From: an uncultured bacterium
GTDB lineage: Bacteria; Cyanobacteriota; Vampirovibrionia; Gastranaerophilales; Gastranaerophilaceae
NCBI GenBank assembly: GCA_900556295.1
Contig: USOK01000120.1
Coordinates: 1 to 5,338, forward strand
Length of the DNA: 5,338 nt
Direction: 5' to 3'
In this document: positions 5,148-5,338 of the stretch, in pieces
Layout of the letters: each line of letters begins with the position of its first letter
How positions within the stretch are numbered: the first letter of the stretch is position 1
Made by a program: the position numbers and the translations under genes
The notes under the pieces: model-generated
The model's input: only the letters and a program-made list of their open reading frames with translations
The model's database searches: none
Told to the model about the DNA's origin: nothing

Positions 5148-5338
5148 TTAGAGATGAGAAAGTATTTTCTCATCTTTCTTTTTATCAACAACAACTTTTT
5201 TCTGAATTTTATCATTTGGAAAATCAACAAACAACTCTTTACGTAATTTCTCCAAATCATTAATATACATCTGTGTCTCAGATGTGTTTTTAATATAGTC
5301 TAATTCTTTTTTAATCTCTTCATTTTTTTTAGTATTGT
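5148..5338 (-). CDS. Hypothetical lysine-rich protein, C-terminal 62 residues (5' end outside window)
   Basis: An open minus-strand frame enters from the right edge (first full codon at 5336) and ends at TAA 5150-5148. The 62 visible residues are strongly charged, with an amphipathic stretch (NEEIKKELDYI, then YINDLEKLRKELF) compatible with a coiled coil, followed by a lysine-rich tail ending KKKDEKILSHL. No family is recognised and no function is proposed. Support comes from an uninterrupted frame in DNA where both other minus-strand frames meet stops near the edge, and from the convergent placement against the symporter terminator. Its last eight or so codons make up the terminator stem. 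It could be a chance open frame, but the residue composition looks protein-like. Confidence 0.6.
   Translation of the reverse strand, partial: NTKKNEEIKKELDYIKNTSETQMYINDLEKLRKELFVDFPNDKIQKKVVVDKKKDEKILSHL
5152..5183 (+). terminator. Intrinsic terminator of the symporter gene
   Basis: AGATGAGAAA (5152-5161), a GTAT loop and TTTCTCATCT (5166-5175) form a perfect 10-bp stem followed by TTCTTTTT. It begins 39 bases after the symporter stop. The stem is at the same time the last codons of the convergent minus-strand gene. On the minus strand no T-tract follows the stem, so it works mainly for the plus strand. Confidence 0.88.

Overview
The window is an AT-rich stretch of bacterial chromosome (roughly one third GC by eye) with short intergenic spaces, Shine-Dalgarno sequences before most starts and one textbook sigma-70-type promoter. 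The glycosyltransferases, the ClC antiporter and the GC-rich palindromes scattered in AT-rich spacers would fit a gut-associated low-GC anaerobe, perhaps of the Gastranaerophilales/Vampirovibrionia type. That assignment is a guess; there is no rRNA or other marker here.

Layout. On the minus strand, reading right to left: a ClC H+/Cl- exchanger with a CBS pair (1702-3393), a 314-base gap, then two family-2 glycosyltransferase genes (344-1387 and 1-347) that overlap by ATGA and run off the left edge into what is probably a surface-polysaccharide cluster. On the plus strand, divergent from the ClC gene, is a dicarboxylate/acidic amino acid:cation symporter (3790-5112) with a clear promoter and a strong terminator. 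At the right edge the last 62 codons of a lysine-rich, probably coiled-coil minus-strand gene converge on the symporter, and the shared terminator lies inside its final codons.

The most interesting part is the gap between the ClC gene and the glycosyltransferases. Two inverted copies of a 26-bp site (18 bp identical, 24/26 overall) flank a 170-bp non-coding AT-rich segment. Each copy is itself an imperfect dyad of two 10-bp arms around the asymmetric 6-bp spacer CTGTAA, the architecture of a tyrosine (Xer-type) recombinase core site. The ribosome-binding site of the first glycosyltransferase lies just outside the segment, and a candidate promoter pointing at the glycosyltransferases lies inside it. 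The simplest reading is a phase-variable, invertible promoter switching a glycan operon. No recombinase gene is visible in the window.

A second unusual area is the 396-base gap between the ClC gene and the symporter. On the minus strand it holds a promoter-like sequence, a GC-rich hairpin, a hairpin followed by eight T (terminator-like) and a second GC-rich palindrome, all before the ClC start. This could be an attenuated ClC leader, a small RNA, or an accumulation of dispersed palindromic repeats. The ClC start itself has no Shine-Dalgarno sequence.
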